Shown here piece after piece: positions 7,967 to 15,226 of a DNA stretch of 15,420 nt (positions within the stretch are counted from its first letter, which is position 1; each line of letters opens with the position of its first letter). Under the pieces are notes generated by a model, which was given only the letters and a program-made list of their open reading frames with translations, was not told where the DNA came from and ran no database searches. Position numbers and translations under genes: made by a program. The stretch covers positions 1 to 15,420 of the forward strand of contig JALVXE010000040.1 of assembly GCA_027038385.1 (NCBI GenBank). The letters run 5' to 3'. This DNA is from Thermotogaceae bacterium (GTDB taxonomy: Bacteria > Thermotogota > Thermotogae > Thermotogales > Thermotogaceae).

Positions 7967-8201
7967 AATAGCAGTCGCACTCAAATACGATCCTTCATTG
8001 AAGGACGCGCCTTTCATTGTGGCGAAGGGAAAAGGTGAGCTTGCTATGAGAATAATAGAGGAAGCCGAAAAATCCGGGGTTCCTGTAGTGAGCTCCCCCG
8101 AGATAATACACGATCTTTACGAACTGAACATATTGGAAGAGATTCCACAAAACCTCTACACCGCTGTGGCGGAGATAATTCTCTTTTTGTCCGAGTTGTG
8201 A
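7950..8201 (+). CDS. Stand-alone FlhB C-terminal-domain homologue (YlqH/FlhX-type)
   Basis: 83-residue protein matching only the cytoplasmic C-terminal domain of the export-switch protein FlhB/YscU: IAVALKYDP at 7-15, APFIVAKGKGELAMRI at 20-35, the VPVVSSPEI segment at 44-52, and IPQNLYTAVAEIILFL at 65-80. In FlhB the domain follows an autocleaved NPTH site; here the equivalent positions read DYTS (residues 2-5), so the protein begins at about the cleavage point and cannot self-cleave there. It starts at TTG 7950 after AGGGGGG and overlaps the FliK-like gene by 17 bases, so the two are probably co-translated and may interact. Small proteins of this type (B. subtilis YlqH, H. pylori HP1575/FlhX) are known. 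No other flagellar gene is in the window, so a role in export switching is inferred only from homology. Confidence 0.8.
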   Translation: MDYTSKIAVALKYDPSLKDAPFIVAKGKGELAMRIIEEAEKSGVPVVSSPEIIHDLYELNILEEIPQNLYTAVAEIILFLSEL

Positions 8202-8216
8202 TCACTCGGACTTTTT
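8189..8216 (+). terminator. Rho-independent terminator of the plus-strand operon, embedded in both converging genes
   Basis: GTCCGAGT (8189-8196) and ACTCGGAC (8204-8211) form a perfect 8-bp stem around a 7-base loop, followed by TTTTT at 8212-8216. The loop contains the stop codon of the FlhB-like gene (8199-8201) and most of the stop of the converging permease gene (8202-8204). On the minus strand the hairpin is followed by AAAAAGAG, so it should act only for plus-strand transcripts. Confidence 0.85.
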
Positions 8217-9197
8217 GTATGGTATACCGTCCGCCGCTGGTGGCCTTGTCTTTCCGATAAAACCACCTATGACTATCAACGTGACTATGAAAGGTACCAT
8301 GTTGAAGAGAGGTTTAACCGACGAGGAGACCTCTATGAGTTTGCTGCTTTGGAGCTGGTTGGCGAAAGCTTCAGAAGATCCAAAGAGTATGGAAGCGAGC
8401 ATTGCTCCAACGGGATTCCAGTTTCCGAGTATCATCGCTGCAAGAGCTATGAATCCTCTTCCACCGGTCATGAGTTCTTTGAAAATTCCGGTATCTCCCA
8501 CGCTTAGGAAGGCTCCACCTATAGACGCGAACACACCACTCATCAAAACTCCGAAGTACCTTATTTTGTACACATTCACACCCAGGGTATCAGCAGCTTC
8601 CGGATTTTCACCAACAGATCTCATCCTGAGTCCCAAGGTTGTTTTGTATATTATGAACCATCCTATGAAGACCGAGACGAACGCCAGTATCACGAGCGGA
8701 CTTATGTTTCCAAAAGCCTGTCCTAAGAACGAATTTTCTGGGAATGGAAGCTTTATAGGCCGCACTATCGGATTTATTTCTTTGGTTATGTGCTTTATCA
8801 TCTTGAACTTCTCGAGATCGGTCTGTCCGACCTGTCCGAAAACCGGTTTCATAAGAAAGCCCGTTATTCCCTGTGCTATGAGTATTATCGCAGTACCGGA
8901 AACTATCTGATCTCCCCACCATTTTATCGAAGCCCATGCGTGGAGCCATGCCACACCTATTCCGGCAACTATTGCCATAAGAACTCCTATCCATGGGCTT
9001 CCAGTGTAGTAGGCGAACGCCGTGGATACGAAAGCACCTATTAGCATTATTCCCTCAAGCGCTATGTTGACAACACCCGTAACTTCGGAAAAAACTCCTC
9101 CAAGTGATGCGAATATCAATGGAGTAGAAGAAGTTAGTGTAATGCTGTAAAACTGAGGATTTCTGAAAACATCCAATATGGCTTCTATTACTTTCAC
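8202..9197 (-). CDS. BMP-type ABC importer, second permease subunit (NupQ-like)
   Basis: 331-residue inner-membrane permease of the BPD_transp_2 family, the last gene of the minus-strand transporter operon. It has about eight to ten hydrophobic segments. The cytoplasmic coupling region GENPEAADTLGVNVYKIR, residues about 199-216, contacts the ATPase in this family. The end, with TRPPAADGIPY, is typical of the second permease of nucleoside importers. It starts at GTG 9197, overlapping the previous permease as GTGA, with AAGGTG five bases upstream. Together with the neighbouring permease it should form the heterodimeric membrane channel. The stop codon directly abuts that of the convergent FlhB-like gene. 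Family and complex assignment are strong; purine nucleoside as substrate follows from characterised relatives, not from residues seen here. Confidence 0.9.
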   Translation of the reverse strand: MKVIEAILDVFRNPQFYSITLTSSTPLIFASLGGVFSEVTGVVNIALEGIMLIGAFVSTAFAYYTGSPWIGVLMAIVAGIGVAWLHAWASIKWWGDQIVSGTAIILIAQGITGFLMKPVFGQVGQTDLEKFKMIKHITKEINPIVRPIKLPFPENSFLGQAFGNISPLVILAFVSVFIGWFIIYKTTLGLRMRSVGENPEAADTLGVNVYKIRYFGVLMSGVFASIGGAFLSVGDTGIFKELMTGGRGFIALAAMILGNWNPVGAMLASILFGSSEAFANQLQSSKLIEVSSSVKPLFNMVPFIVTLIVIGGFIGKTRPPAADGIPYKKSE

Positions 9198-10234
9198 ACT
9201 TTCACCTTCTTTCTCTTTCTCCAGAGTATCATCGTCCTGACTATTCTGTCAGCAGCGACAAGGAATATAACTATACCCTGAATTATCATGACTATGTGCT
9301 TTGAGATCCCGGCGAACTGCATCTCGTTCGATCCCGTTCTCAGAGCTCCCATCAGCAGCGCGGCGAATATTATCCCTATCGGGTGATTCTGACCTATAAG
9401 AGCTATCGATATACCGTCGAATCCCTTACCGCCTGATAGAGTTCCCAGAAATCTGTGATGAACCCCCATTAGCTCGACAACCCCTGCAAGTCCTGCAAGA
9501 GCTCCAGATATCGCCATACTCATAGTGACGTTTTTCGAGATGCTTATTCCACCATACTCCGCAGCGTAGGGGTTGAAACCCGCAGCTTTTACCTCATAAC
9601 CCGTGGTGGTCTTTTCAAGGAGAACGTACATCACTATCGCCGCTGTAACTGATATGATTATCCCAGCACTCATCTCCATGGGTCCGACCTTCATCAGCAC
9701 CGGGAGCTTTGCGGAAGGAGCTATCTCAGGGCTCTTCGGTGTCCCGGATCCCACGGCGAGCGGGACTTGGACCATGTAGGAAGATAGGTAAGTCGCTATC
9801 CAGTTGAGCATTATCGTCGTGACGACTTCGTGAGCTCCAGTCTTCGCCTTGAGGTACCCAGCTATGGCGGCCCATCCTGCACCAGCTAACATCCCAGCTA
9901 TTATTGTCAAAGACAACGCGAAATACGGAGGAGCCCAACCCAAATTTATACCCACAGCCGTTGCGGTCAAAGCTCCCATTATCATCTGTCCTTCTGCACC
10001 TATGTTGAACACCCCAGCTCTGAAACCGAAGCCAACTGCAAGACCTGTTAGGATCAGCGGTGTGGTTTTAACTATGGTGTTGACTATCGCTGCAGAGCTT
10101 CCAAAAGCCCCCTTGACCATTATCGCGTACGCTTCCACAGGGTTTTTCCCAACAGACATTATGACAAAAGCCGCTATCACAAGAGCGACTAGAACTGACA
10201 CAGCAGGAATTATGAATCCCCAATACTTTTCCAT
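9194..10234 (-). CDS. BMP-type ABC importer, first permease subunit (NupP-like)
   Basis: 346-residue polytopic permease of the BPD_transp_2 family. Family marks are GFGFRAGVFNIGAEGQM around residues 67-83, the coupling segment KAAGFNPYAAEYGGISISKN near 215-234, and GGKGFDGISIALIGQNHP near 272-289. The N-terminal segment 7-28 and several later stretches are hydrophobic. The C-terminus ends in a basic tail (WRKRKKVKV), expected on the cytoplasmic side. The ATG shares one base with the ATPase stop (TGATG), with GAGGTGA seven bases upstream, and the stop overlaps the next permease. Such coupling fits fixed subunit stoichiometry. It pairs with the second permease to form the channel. Confidence 0.9.
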   Translation of the reverse strand: MEKYWGFIIPAVSVLVALVIAAFVIMSVGKNPVEAYAIMVKGAFGSSAAIVNTIVKTTPLILTGLAVGFGFRAGVFNIGAEGQMIMGALTATAVGINLGWAPPYFALSLTIIAGMLAGAGWAAIAGYLKAKTGAHEVVTTIMLNWIATYLSSYMVQVPLAVGSGTPKSPEIAPSAKLPVLMKVGPMEMSAGIIISVTAAIVMYVLLEKTTTGYEVKAAGFNPYAAEYGGISISKNVTMSMAISGALAGLAGVVELMGVHHRFLGTLSGGKGFDGISIALIGQNHPIGIIFAALLMGALRTGSNEMQFAGISKHIVMIIQGIVIFLVAADRIVRTMILWRKRKKVKV

Positions 10235-11766
10235 CAGGCCCTCACCTCTTCGAGTCTCTTTCCAGCCATCATGAGTCCCACCTCTTCAAAGTTTGTCTCC
10301 TCTGGCCTTACCTCACCCATTATCTCCCCTTCGTACATGACGAGAATCCTATCGGACAGAGAGAAAACCTCCTCGAGTTCCATCGAAACGAGGAGTATTG
10401 CAACGTCTTGCTCTCTCAATCTCAATATGGTCTTGTGTATGAATTCTATAGCTCCAACATCCAAACCTCTTGTAGGCTGAGCGACGACTATGAACTTTGG
10501 ATTGCTACTCACCTCCCTAGCCACGACTATCTTCTGCTGATTTCCACCTGAGAAATTCCCACCAAGCATGTTTATGTTTCGTGGCCTGACATCGAACTCC
10601 TCAAAAAGCCTTCTGGAATCCTCAAATATCGCTGGGTGGTTCAAAAAACCCCTGATCGAATACGGCTCCCACCAGTGTTTTCCCAATATCATGTTGTAGT
10701 ACGCAGGATACTGCAAAACCATACCGTATTTGAGTCTGTCCTCCGGAATATGAGTCATTCCCATGTTCCGTAAACTCCTAGGGTCAAGACCTGTGATGTC
10801 CTGACCCAGGAGCTTAATCGTTCCTTTTTCTATCTTTCTCAAACCGGTTATAGCTTCAACCAACTCTGATTGACCGTTTCCAGCAACACCAGCTATACCC
10901 ACTATCTCACCGGCTCTGACCTTCAAAGATACTCCTCTGACCGCGTCAAGACCCCTGTTGTCCTTGACCCACAGATTTTCCACCTCAAAAACAACGTCCT
11001 TGGGTTCATGCGGAGGTTTCTCAACCCTGAGAACGACATCTCTTCCAACCATGGCCCTCGCTATTTCCCTAGGATTGGTTTCCTTCGTAATGAGCTTTGC
11101 CGTGACTTTTCCGAGCCTCATGACCGTTATGTTGTCCGATATCTCCATCACCTCATTGAGTTTGTGGGATATGAATATCATCGTCTTTCCAGCGGCCTTC
11201 AGCCTTCTCATGACCTCAAACAGCTCCTCGGTCTCCTGAGGGGTAAGAACCGCAGTAGGCTCGTCGAATATCAATATCTCGGCTCCCCTGTAAAGTGTCT
11301 TTATTATCTCAACTCTCTGCTGCATTCCAACGGGTATATCCTCGATCTTTGCGTCCACGTCGACATGAAGGCCGTACCTCTCGGACAACTCCTTGACTCG
11401 TTTTTTCGCCTCTCTCAAGTCGAAGACCACTCTACCTTTCGTGGTTTCAGAACCCAAAACGACGTTTTCAGCGACCGTCAAATTTCCCACAAGCATGAAG
11501 TGCTGGTGGACCATGCCTATTCCATTCTTTATCGCGTCTTTTGGACCTTTCATTTCAACCTTCTTCCCAAATACGTAAATCTCCCCCTCATCAGGACGAA
11601 GGAGACCGTAAAGCTGGTTCATCAGGGTGCTTTTCCCAGCGCCGTTCTCACCGACTACGGCATGAATCTCCCCCTTCCTGACGAAGAGATCGACGTGGTC
11701 GTTCGCCAAAACTCCCGGAAACCTTTTCACTATACCTTTCATCACAACCGCGTATTCTTCGTACAT
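10234..11766 (-). CDS. BMP-type ABC importer, double ATP-binding subunit (NupO-like)
   Basis: 510-residue cytoplasmic ATPase with two fused nucleotide-binding domains, as in nucleoside and sugar importers of this class. Domain 1: Walker A GENGAGKS at 39-46, Walker B with Asp168-Glu169 in IFDEPTAVLTP, and switch His201; its signature motif is degenerate (DIPVGMQQR at 143-151). Domain 2: a degenerate Walker A without the lysine (GVAGNGQSE, 293-301), a good signature FSGGNQQK at 405-412, and QPTRGLD at 430-436. This asymmetric pattern is usual in the family, leaving one consensus hydrolysis site. I chose ATG 11766, which has AAAGGAG 8 bases upstream; the longer TTG 11793 would place that site inside the gene. 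The ribosome-binding site lies in a possible three-way RNA junction. Confidence 0.93.
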   Translation of the reverse strand: MYEEYAVVMKGIVKRFPGVLANDHVDLFVRKGEIHAVVGENGAGKSTLMNQLYGLLRPDEGEIYVFGKKVEMKGPKDAIKNGIGMVHQHFMLVGNLTVAENVVLGSETTKGRVVFDLREAKKRVKELSERYGLHVDVDAKIEDIPVGMQQRVEIIKTLYRGAEILIFDEPTAVLTPQETEELFEVMRRLKAAGKTMIFISHKLNEVMEISDNITVMRLGKVTAKLITKETNPREIARAMVGRDVVLRVEKPPHEPKDVVFEVENLWVKDNRGLDAVRGVSLKVRAGEIVGIAGVAGNGQSELVEAITGLRKIEKGTIKLLGQDITGLDPRSLRNMGMTHIPEDRLKYGMVLQYPAYYNMILGKHWWEPYSIRGFLNHPAIFEDSRRLFEEFDVRPRNINMLGGNFSGGNQQKIVVAREVSSNPKFIVVAQPTRGLDVGAIEFIHKTILRLREQDVAILLVSMELEEVFSLSDRILVMYEGEIMGEVRPEETNFEEVGLMMAGKRLEEVRA

Positions 11767-11771
11767 CCAAC

Positions 11772-11820
11772 CAACTCCTTTGAGAGATCTCAAAGGCGGG
11801 GGCAGAGCCCCGCCGAGTTG
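11772..11820 (-). promoter_or_regulatory. Possible three-way-junction RNA covering the ATPase ribosome-binding site
   Basis: In the 55-base gap between the binding-protein stop and the ATPase start, three perfect inverted repeats fit together on the minus strand. The closing stem pairs CAACTC (11820-11815) with GAGTTG (11777-11772). It encloses a 7-bp all-GC hairpin, GGCGGGG/CCCCGCC (11814-11795, loop CTCTGC), and a second hairpin, CTTTGAG/CTCAAAG (11795-11778, loop ATCT). The two inner hairpins share one base, and no junction base is left over. AAAGGAG lies half in the second hairpin and half in the closing stem. The GC hairpin is followed by only three T, so it is a weak terminator at best. 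The inverted repeats are directly visible; folding and function are inferred. Confidence 0.55.
11775..11781 (-). promoter_or_regulatory. Shine-Dalgarno site for the ATPase start at 11766
   Basis: On the minus strand AAAGGAG precedes ATG 11766 by 8 bases. It decides against the TTG start at 11793. Its bases are part of two stems of the junction at 11772-11820. Confidence 0.75.
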
Positions 11821-11821
11821 A

Positions 11822-12922
11822 TCACTTCTTTGTCCACGGGAACTGGAGCCACTTCGGTACGGTGAAGTTGTTGAGAGCTTCCTGGGTGTCTGGAACTTTG
11901 AAAGCTCCGGTCTTTATGGCGTTCTTTATAAGGGCAAGTTCGGCTATAACCGTGTTCGGAACCATACCTTTCGTGTACTTCATCGGGCTTATACCAACAC
12001 CATCCTCGGCGATCCCGAGCACGTCATGACCACCTTCGAATGTACCCTCGTAAGCCCACTTGACCGCGTAGTATGCAGCCATGTCGACTCTCTTCATAGC
12101 GGAAGCGAGGACCGCACCAGGGGCCATGTAGTCCTGGTCAGCATCGACACCGATTGCGAAGTAGAACTTTCCGGTCTTGTAGTAGTAGTCTATGAAGTCT
12201 TGAAGAGTCGGGTTTTCCTTACCGATGAGTTCAGAGAACTTCTCCTTAGCGGCTTCGATGACTCCGTTTCCACAAGCACCGGCAGCGTGGAATATTATGT
12301 CGGCACCCTCGGCGAACTGGGACATCGCGAGATCCTTCCCTTTCTTAGGATCAGAGAACTCGTTGGTGTATCCCCTGAGAATCTTCACTTTTACACCGTG
12401 AATAGCCTCGTAAGTTTTCACTCCAGCCTCGAATCCGTATCGGTACCTCTCAACCGGTGGAATCGGAATTCCACCTATGAATCCAACGATACCGGTCCTG
12501 GTCATGGCTGCTGCCAAGTATCCTACGAGGAAAGCACCTTCTTGTTCTTTGAAGGTGATCGTCAAAACGTTTGGAAGGCTCTTTCCCTTTGGAGGAACTA
12601 TGTCTATACCCACGAACTTCGTATCTGGATACTGAGCAGCAACTTTGAAGAGTGCATCGGTCATCATGAATCCAACTGCAAATACAAGGTCGGCTTCCTG
12701 TGCTGCCTTTGAAAGGTTCGGTATGTAGTCAGCCTGTTCGTAAGACTGTATGACCTCGTAGTTTATACCGAGCTCTTTCGCCGCTCTTACGATACCTGCC
12801 CAAGTTCCATCGTTGAAAGACCTGTCACCGAGTCCTCCCGTGTCCGTAACCATGATGACCTTAAAGGCCATGGCGGAGATCACGAGAGCGGCGACCATAA
12901 GAACTACCAGGAACTTCTTCAT
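11822..12922 (-). CDS. BMP/PnrA-family substrate-binding protein of the ABC importer
   Basis: 366-residue exported protein that captures the ligand for the ABC importer encoded downstream. A signal peptide covers residues 1-19 (MKKFLVVLMV..., cleavage after AMA) with no lipobox cysteine, so it should be free in the periplasm-like space under the toga. PnrA-family ligand motifs are present: TDTGGLGDRSFND at 26-38, FAVGF at 81-85, VGIDIVPP at 104-111 and GVDADQD at 258-264. PnrA of Treponema binds purine nucleosides through equivalent positions. Residues about 228-253 appear to be an extra helical stretch between AAKE and the GVDADQD strand. The ATG overlaps the previous stop (ATGA), with AGGGAGGT upstream. 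Family call is strong; the ligand is an inference. Confidence 0.92.
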   Translation of the reverse strand: MKKFLVVLMVAALVISAMAFKVIMVTDTGGLGDRSFNDGTWAGIVRAAKELGINYEVIQSYEQADYIPNLSKAAQEADLVFAVGFMMTDALFKVAAQYPDTKFVGIDIVPPKGKSLPNVLTITFKEQEGAFLVGYLAAAMTRTGIVGFIGGIPIPPVERYRYGFEAGVKTYEAIHGVKVKILRGYTNEFSDPKKGKDLAMSQFAEGADIIFHAAGACGNGVIEAAKEKFSELIGKENPTLQDFIDYYYKTGKFYFAIGVDADQDYMAPGAVLASAMKRVDMAAYYAVKWAYEGTFEGGHDVLGIAEDGVGISPMKYTKGMVPNTVIAELALIKNAIKTGAFKVPDTQEALNNFTVPKWLQFPWTKK

Positions 12923-15186
12923 TCTCCCAACCTCCCTTCAGAAGTTTTCTTGAAGATGACGTACAATGAGAAAATCACAAGCAATATCTGAGCAGCCGGG
13001 AAGAAAGCACCGGTTGCTTTCAAAACTGGAACTCCGTACTCAACGAAGAAAACCTTTGGAGCGAACATAAGCCAAATCCCAAGACCAAGCGAGAAAACCC
13101 CGATCCATCTTGATCTCAACCCAACTACCCACAGGAAGAAAATCAGAGATAATATGACGAATGCCCTTTCACCTCTTATAGTCTGAGAATTCAAAACGCT
13201 TGGCGGCTTCGCAGGCTTTCCCATGTACTTGTCAACTATACCCACGAAAACTTTCATGAGTTTTGGATTACTCTGTATCCTTTTCGTCAAGAAATCCTTG
13301 AAATCCTTCCTGAGATCATCATTAGAGTACCTGGCTATCCTTTCAGCTAATTTCACAGCTTTTCTGTACTTCGAACCTCTAAACGGGTCTCTGCTCGCGA
13401 GCAATCTGTCCAACGTCCTTCCGAACTCCGATACCGACATGAAACCAAGAAGAGGATCTTTTAAAAACGCTCTGTATTCGTCGCCATCGTACAGATCGTT
13501 CTTAAGTAGGCTAGCAAAGCTCGATTTCAAAAGCCCTCTGTTCTCATCCATGGATAAGTTCTTTGGACTGGGAAACTCTGGGACAAATATGAATATCACA
13601 AAGAGAGATGCGATCAGCAGTTCAAACCACTTCTTCTTTGGCTTTCCAAGGATTATCATGAACGCGAAAGCAAACGTGAAGAATCCCAGCATGGAGTAAA
13701 GGAGCCCTTCACCGAGTGAAACCGGATCCATTAAGAAGGCCATGTACAGCAATTCGATTATCACTGAAATCACGGTCATGATCCTAACTTTACCTATCTT
13801 CCATCCGATGAATATCAGAGCTGCGTAGAGAACGTATCTCAACCACCAGAAACTGATCGACTTTGGAGCAACCTTAGCCGCTATGTTGGCTAAGTCCTGC
13901 TTGGTATCCTCAAGGCTCAACGCGTCTATGACATCGTCCGTGACGTCGTTTGAAAACCTCTCGAAATCCTTTACACCAGATTTTCTCATCTTATCGAGAG
14001 CTCTGTTCAATATCGATATGACAGCATTGTTCTCAAAGAGTTTTTCAAGGTTTTCAGTAGTGGAATATCTAAACATCTCGTAGACACAATCCTTACCGTT
14101 ACAAGAGACATTGCTCCGCTTCATATTTATATCTATTGGAGGTTTCACGTCGGTCGCACCCAAGTAGTAAGCCATAGTGTGCGAGAGTATATCCAGCATG
14201 TTGTTCTTCAAAGGTCTGTACAGTGGTTGACCCAACAGGCTTTTTCTCAGCATATCATCGTATATGAAGAAAGCTACCATCCTTACCTTCCAGTTGAAAT
14301 CCTCATCGCTTTTGAATTTCATGCTCTTAAGGAGGTTTATAGCGGTTTCGAGAACCTCTTTCAGAGACAATCCCTTGTAATAATACTCATTTTCCACATA
14401 AGGAAGTTTGTCCTGTCCATCGTACTTGAAAGCCCCACATTTCTCACACTTTCCGTACTTCACACCTTTCAGCTTAAACGGCAGTGGCTCATCTATCATC
14501 CCGCTGTAATAGAGAAGTATATGCTTAACCGCATCCTTCATCTCAGCTGTGACGTACCTGGCGTACTTCGAGTATGCGAGTGATAAAGAAGAACTGGCCA
14601 TCGCAGCACTTCGAGTGAGATTGGTGTGTTTTAAGTGAGATTCCAAATAAGCCAAGAAAAGTGCTTTCGCAAAAAGATCGTTGAAATCTATGTTTTCCGA
14701 GTACCCCGGGAACTGCCCGTACTTGTCCAGAACCTTCTTCAGACATTTCACAAGTTCTTCCTTTCCGTTTCCCTCAGAGGTCGTCTGCCCAAATCCACCG
14801 AGGAAATTACTGAAACTCGAAGGAGCTTCCTCTCCTCCACACAAGCTGTCTATCTCCCAAGTCTGTCTTATCGATTCTTCACCCCATATGTCGGCAGCGG
14901 TGTTTCCAGATGGAATGTAAGGTTTCAGAAGTTCGGCGAGAAAATCTGAAGAGTTCAATGCAGCTTCTCTTCTGTCTATACTTCCCACTATCTTTATCTT
15001 GTAGAACCTGTAGAGAGCCATATAGGGAAGCTGAGAATCAACAAAAGACACGAAGGGATCTTTCTTATCCCCCAGGTAATCCTTTATGAAAGCTTTGTAA
15101 CGACTCTCTATCTCCTGATAGCTTAGAGCAGATGCAAATAGGAAAGTTGACAACACTGCTAAAACCAATATGAATCCCTTTTTCAC
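12919..15186 (-). CDS. Unrecognised large exported seven-helix membrane protein with a six-cysteine extracytoplasmic domain
   Basis: 755 residues that I cannot place in a family. A signal peptide spans 1-20 (cleavage likely after ASA). Residues 21-440 form a mostly helical, charged, extracytoplasmic domain containing all six cysteines of the protein: 116, 148, a KCEKCG knuckle at 247/250, and 362/367 in SCNGKDC. Seven hydrophobic segments follow: about 446-463, 468-487, 493-513, 520-536, 673-689, 692-709 and 723-745. Between the fourth and fifth lies a second polar domain, about 537-672. Basic loops (GKVR, GKPKKKW, RSRW, and the final KKTSEGR) fall where a periplasmic N-terminus puts the cytosol, so the topology is self-consistent. 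It starts at GTG 15186, 8 bases after AGGGGG, and overlaps the binding-protein gene by ATGA. Context suggests a partner or sensor for the importer, which is inference only. Confidence 0.85.
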   Translation of the reverse strand: MKKGFILVLAVLSTFLFASALSYQEIESRYKAFIKDYLGDKKDPFVSFVDSQLPYMALYRFYKIKIVGSIDRREAALNSSDFLAELLKPYIPSGNTAADIWGEESIRQTWEIDSLCGGEEAPSSFSNFLGGFGQTTSEGNGKEELVKCLKKVLDKYGQFPGYSENIDFNDLFAKALFLAYLESHLKHTNLTRSAAMASSSLSLAYSKYARYVTAEMKDAVKHILLYYSGMIDEPLPFKLKGVKYGKCEKCGAFKYDGQDKLPYVENEYYYKGLSLKEVLETAINLLKSMKFKSDEDFNWKVRMVAFFIYDDMLRKSLLGQPLYRPLKNNMLDILSHTMAYYLGATDVKPPIDINMKRSNVSCNGKDCVYEMFRYSTTENLEKLFENNAVISILNRALDKMRKSGVKDFERFSNDVTDDVIDALSLEDTKQDLANIAAKVAPKSISFWWLRYVLYAALIFIGWKIGKVRIMTVISVIIELLYMAFLMDPVSLGEGLLYSMLGFFTFAFAFMIILGKPKKKWFELLIASLFVIFIFVPEFPSPKNLSMDENRGLLKSSFASLLKNDLYDGDEYRAFLKDPLLGFMSVSEFGRTLDRLLASRDPFRGSKYRKAVKLAERIARYSNDDLRKDFKDFLTKRIQSNPKLMKVFVGIVDKYMGKPAKPPSVLNSQTIRGERAFVILSLIFFLWVVGLRSRWIGVFSLGLGIWLMFAPKVFFVEYGVPVLKATGAFFPAAQILLVIFSLYVIFKKTSEGRLGE

Positions 15187-15194
15187 ATTCGATT

Positions 15195-15200
15195 CCCCCT
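15195..15200 (-). promoter_or_regulatory. Shine-Dalgarno site for the GTG start at 15186
   Basis: Minus-strand AGGGGG lies 8 bases before GTG 15186. The protein then begins MKKGFILVLAV, a proper signal peptide. An ATG two bases upstream of the GTG runs straight into a stop (ATGTGA) and cannot be used. Confidence 0.75.
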
Positions 15201-15207
15201 GTTCTGC

Positions 15208-15223
15208 TTTATGTTATCATAAA
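15208..15223 (-). other. Small AT-rich hairpin in the gap before the 755-residue gene
   Basis: Minus strand TTTATG (15223-15218) and CATAAA (15213-15208) make a 6-bp stem with loop ATAA, in the 40-base gap after the amidohydrolase stop. TATGAT at 15221-15216 resembles a -10 box, but no convincing -35 box lies 16-18 bases upstream. It may be chance, a processing site or a weak internal promoter. Confidence 0.3.
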
Positions 15224-15226
15224 CCT

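Noticed and set aside
8198..8206. TGATCA palindrome near 8200 as a CRP/FNR-like operator.
   Set aside because: It sits between two stop codons in a terminator loop, with no promoter nearby to regulate.
8215..8910. Long open frame on the plus strand opposite the second permease (231 codons).
   Set aside because: It is the antisense shadow of a clear BPD_transp_2 permease, with no family features of its own.
9486..9500. Tandem CCTGCAAG words in the first permease gene.
   Set aside because: They encode LAGLAG in a membrane helix, a normal low-complexity pattern for a permease.
11795..11814. GC-rich hairpin as an ordinary rho-independent terminator between the binding-protein and ATPase genes.
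   Set aside because: Only three T follow the stem, and full termination would silence the rest of the importer; it fits better as part of a coupling or stability element.
10870..11865. Long open frame on the plus strand opposite the ATPase (331 codons).
   Set aside because: The minus strand carries unambiguous Walker and signature motifs in order; the plus-strand translation has no recognisable pattern.
15216..15221. TATGAT as a -10 promoter element before the 755-residue gene.
   Set aside because: No acceptable -35 hexamer lies 16-18 bases upstream, and the word is part of a small hairpin; kept only as a low-confidence structural note.
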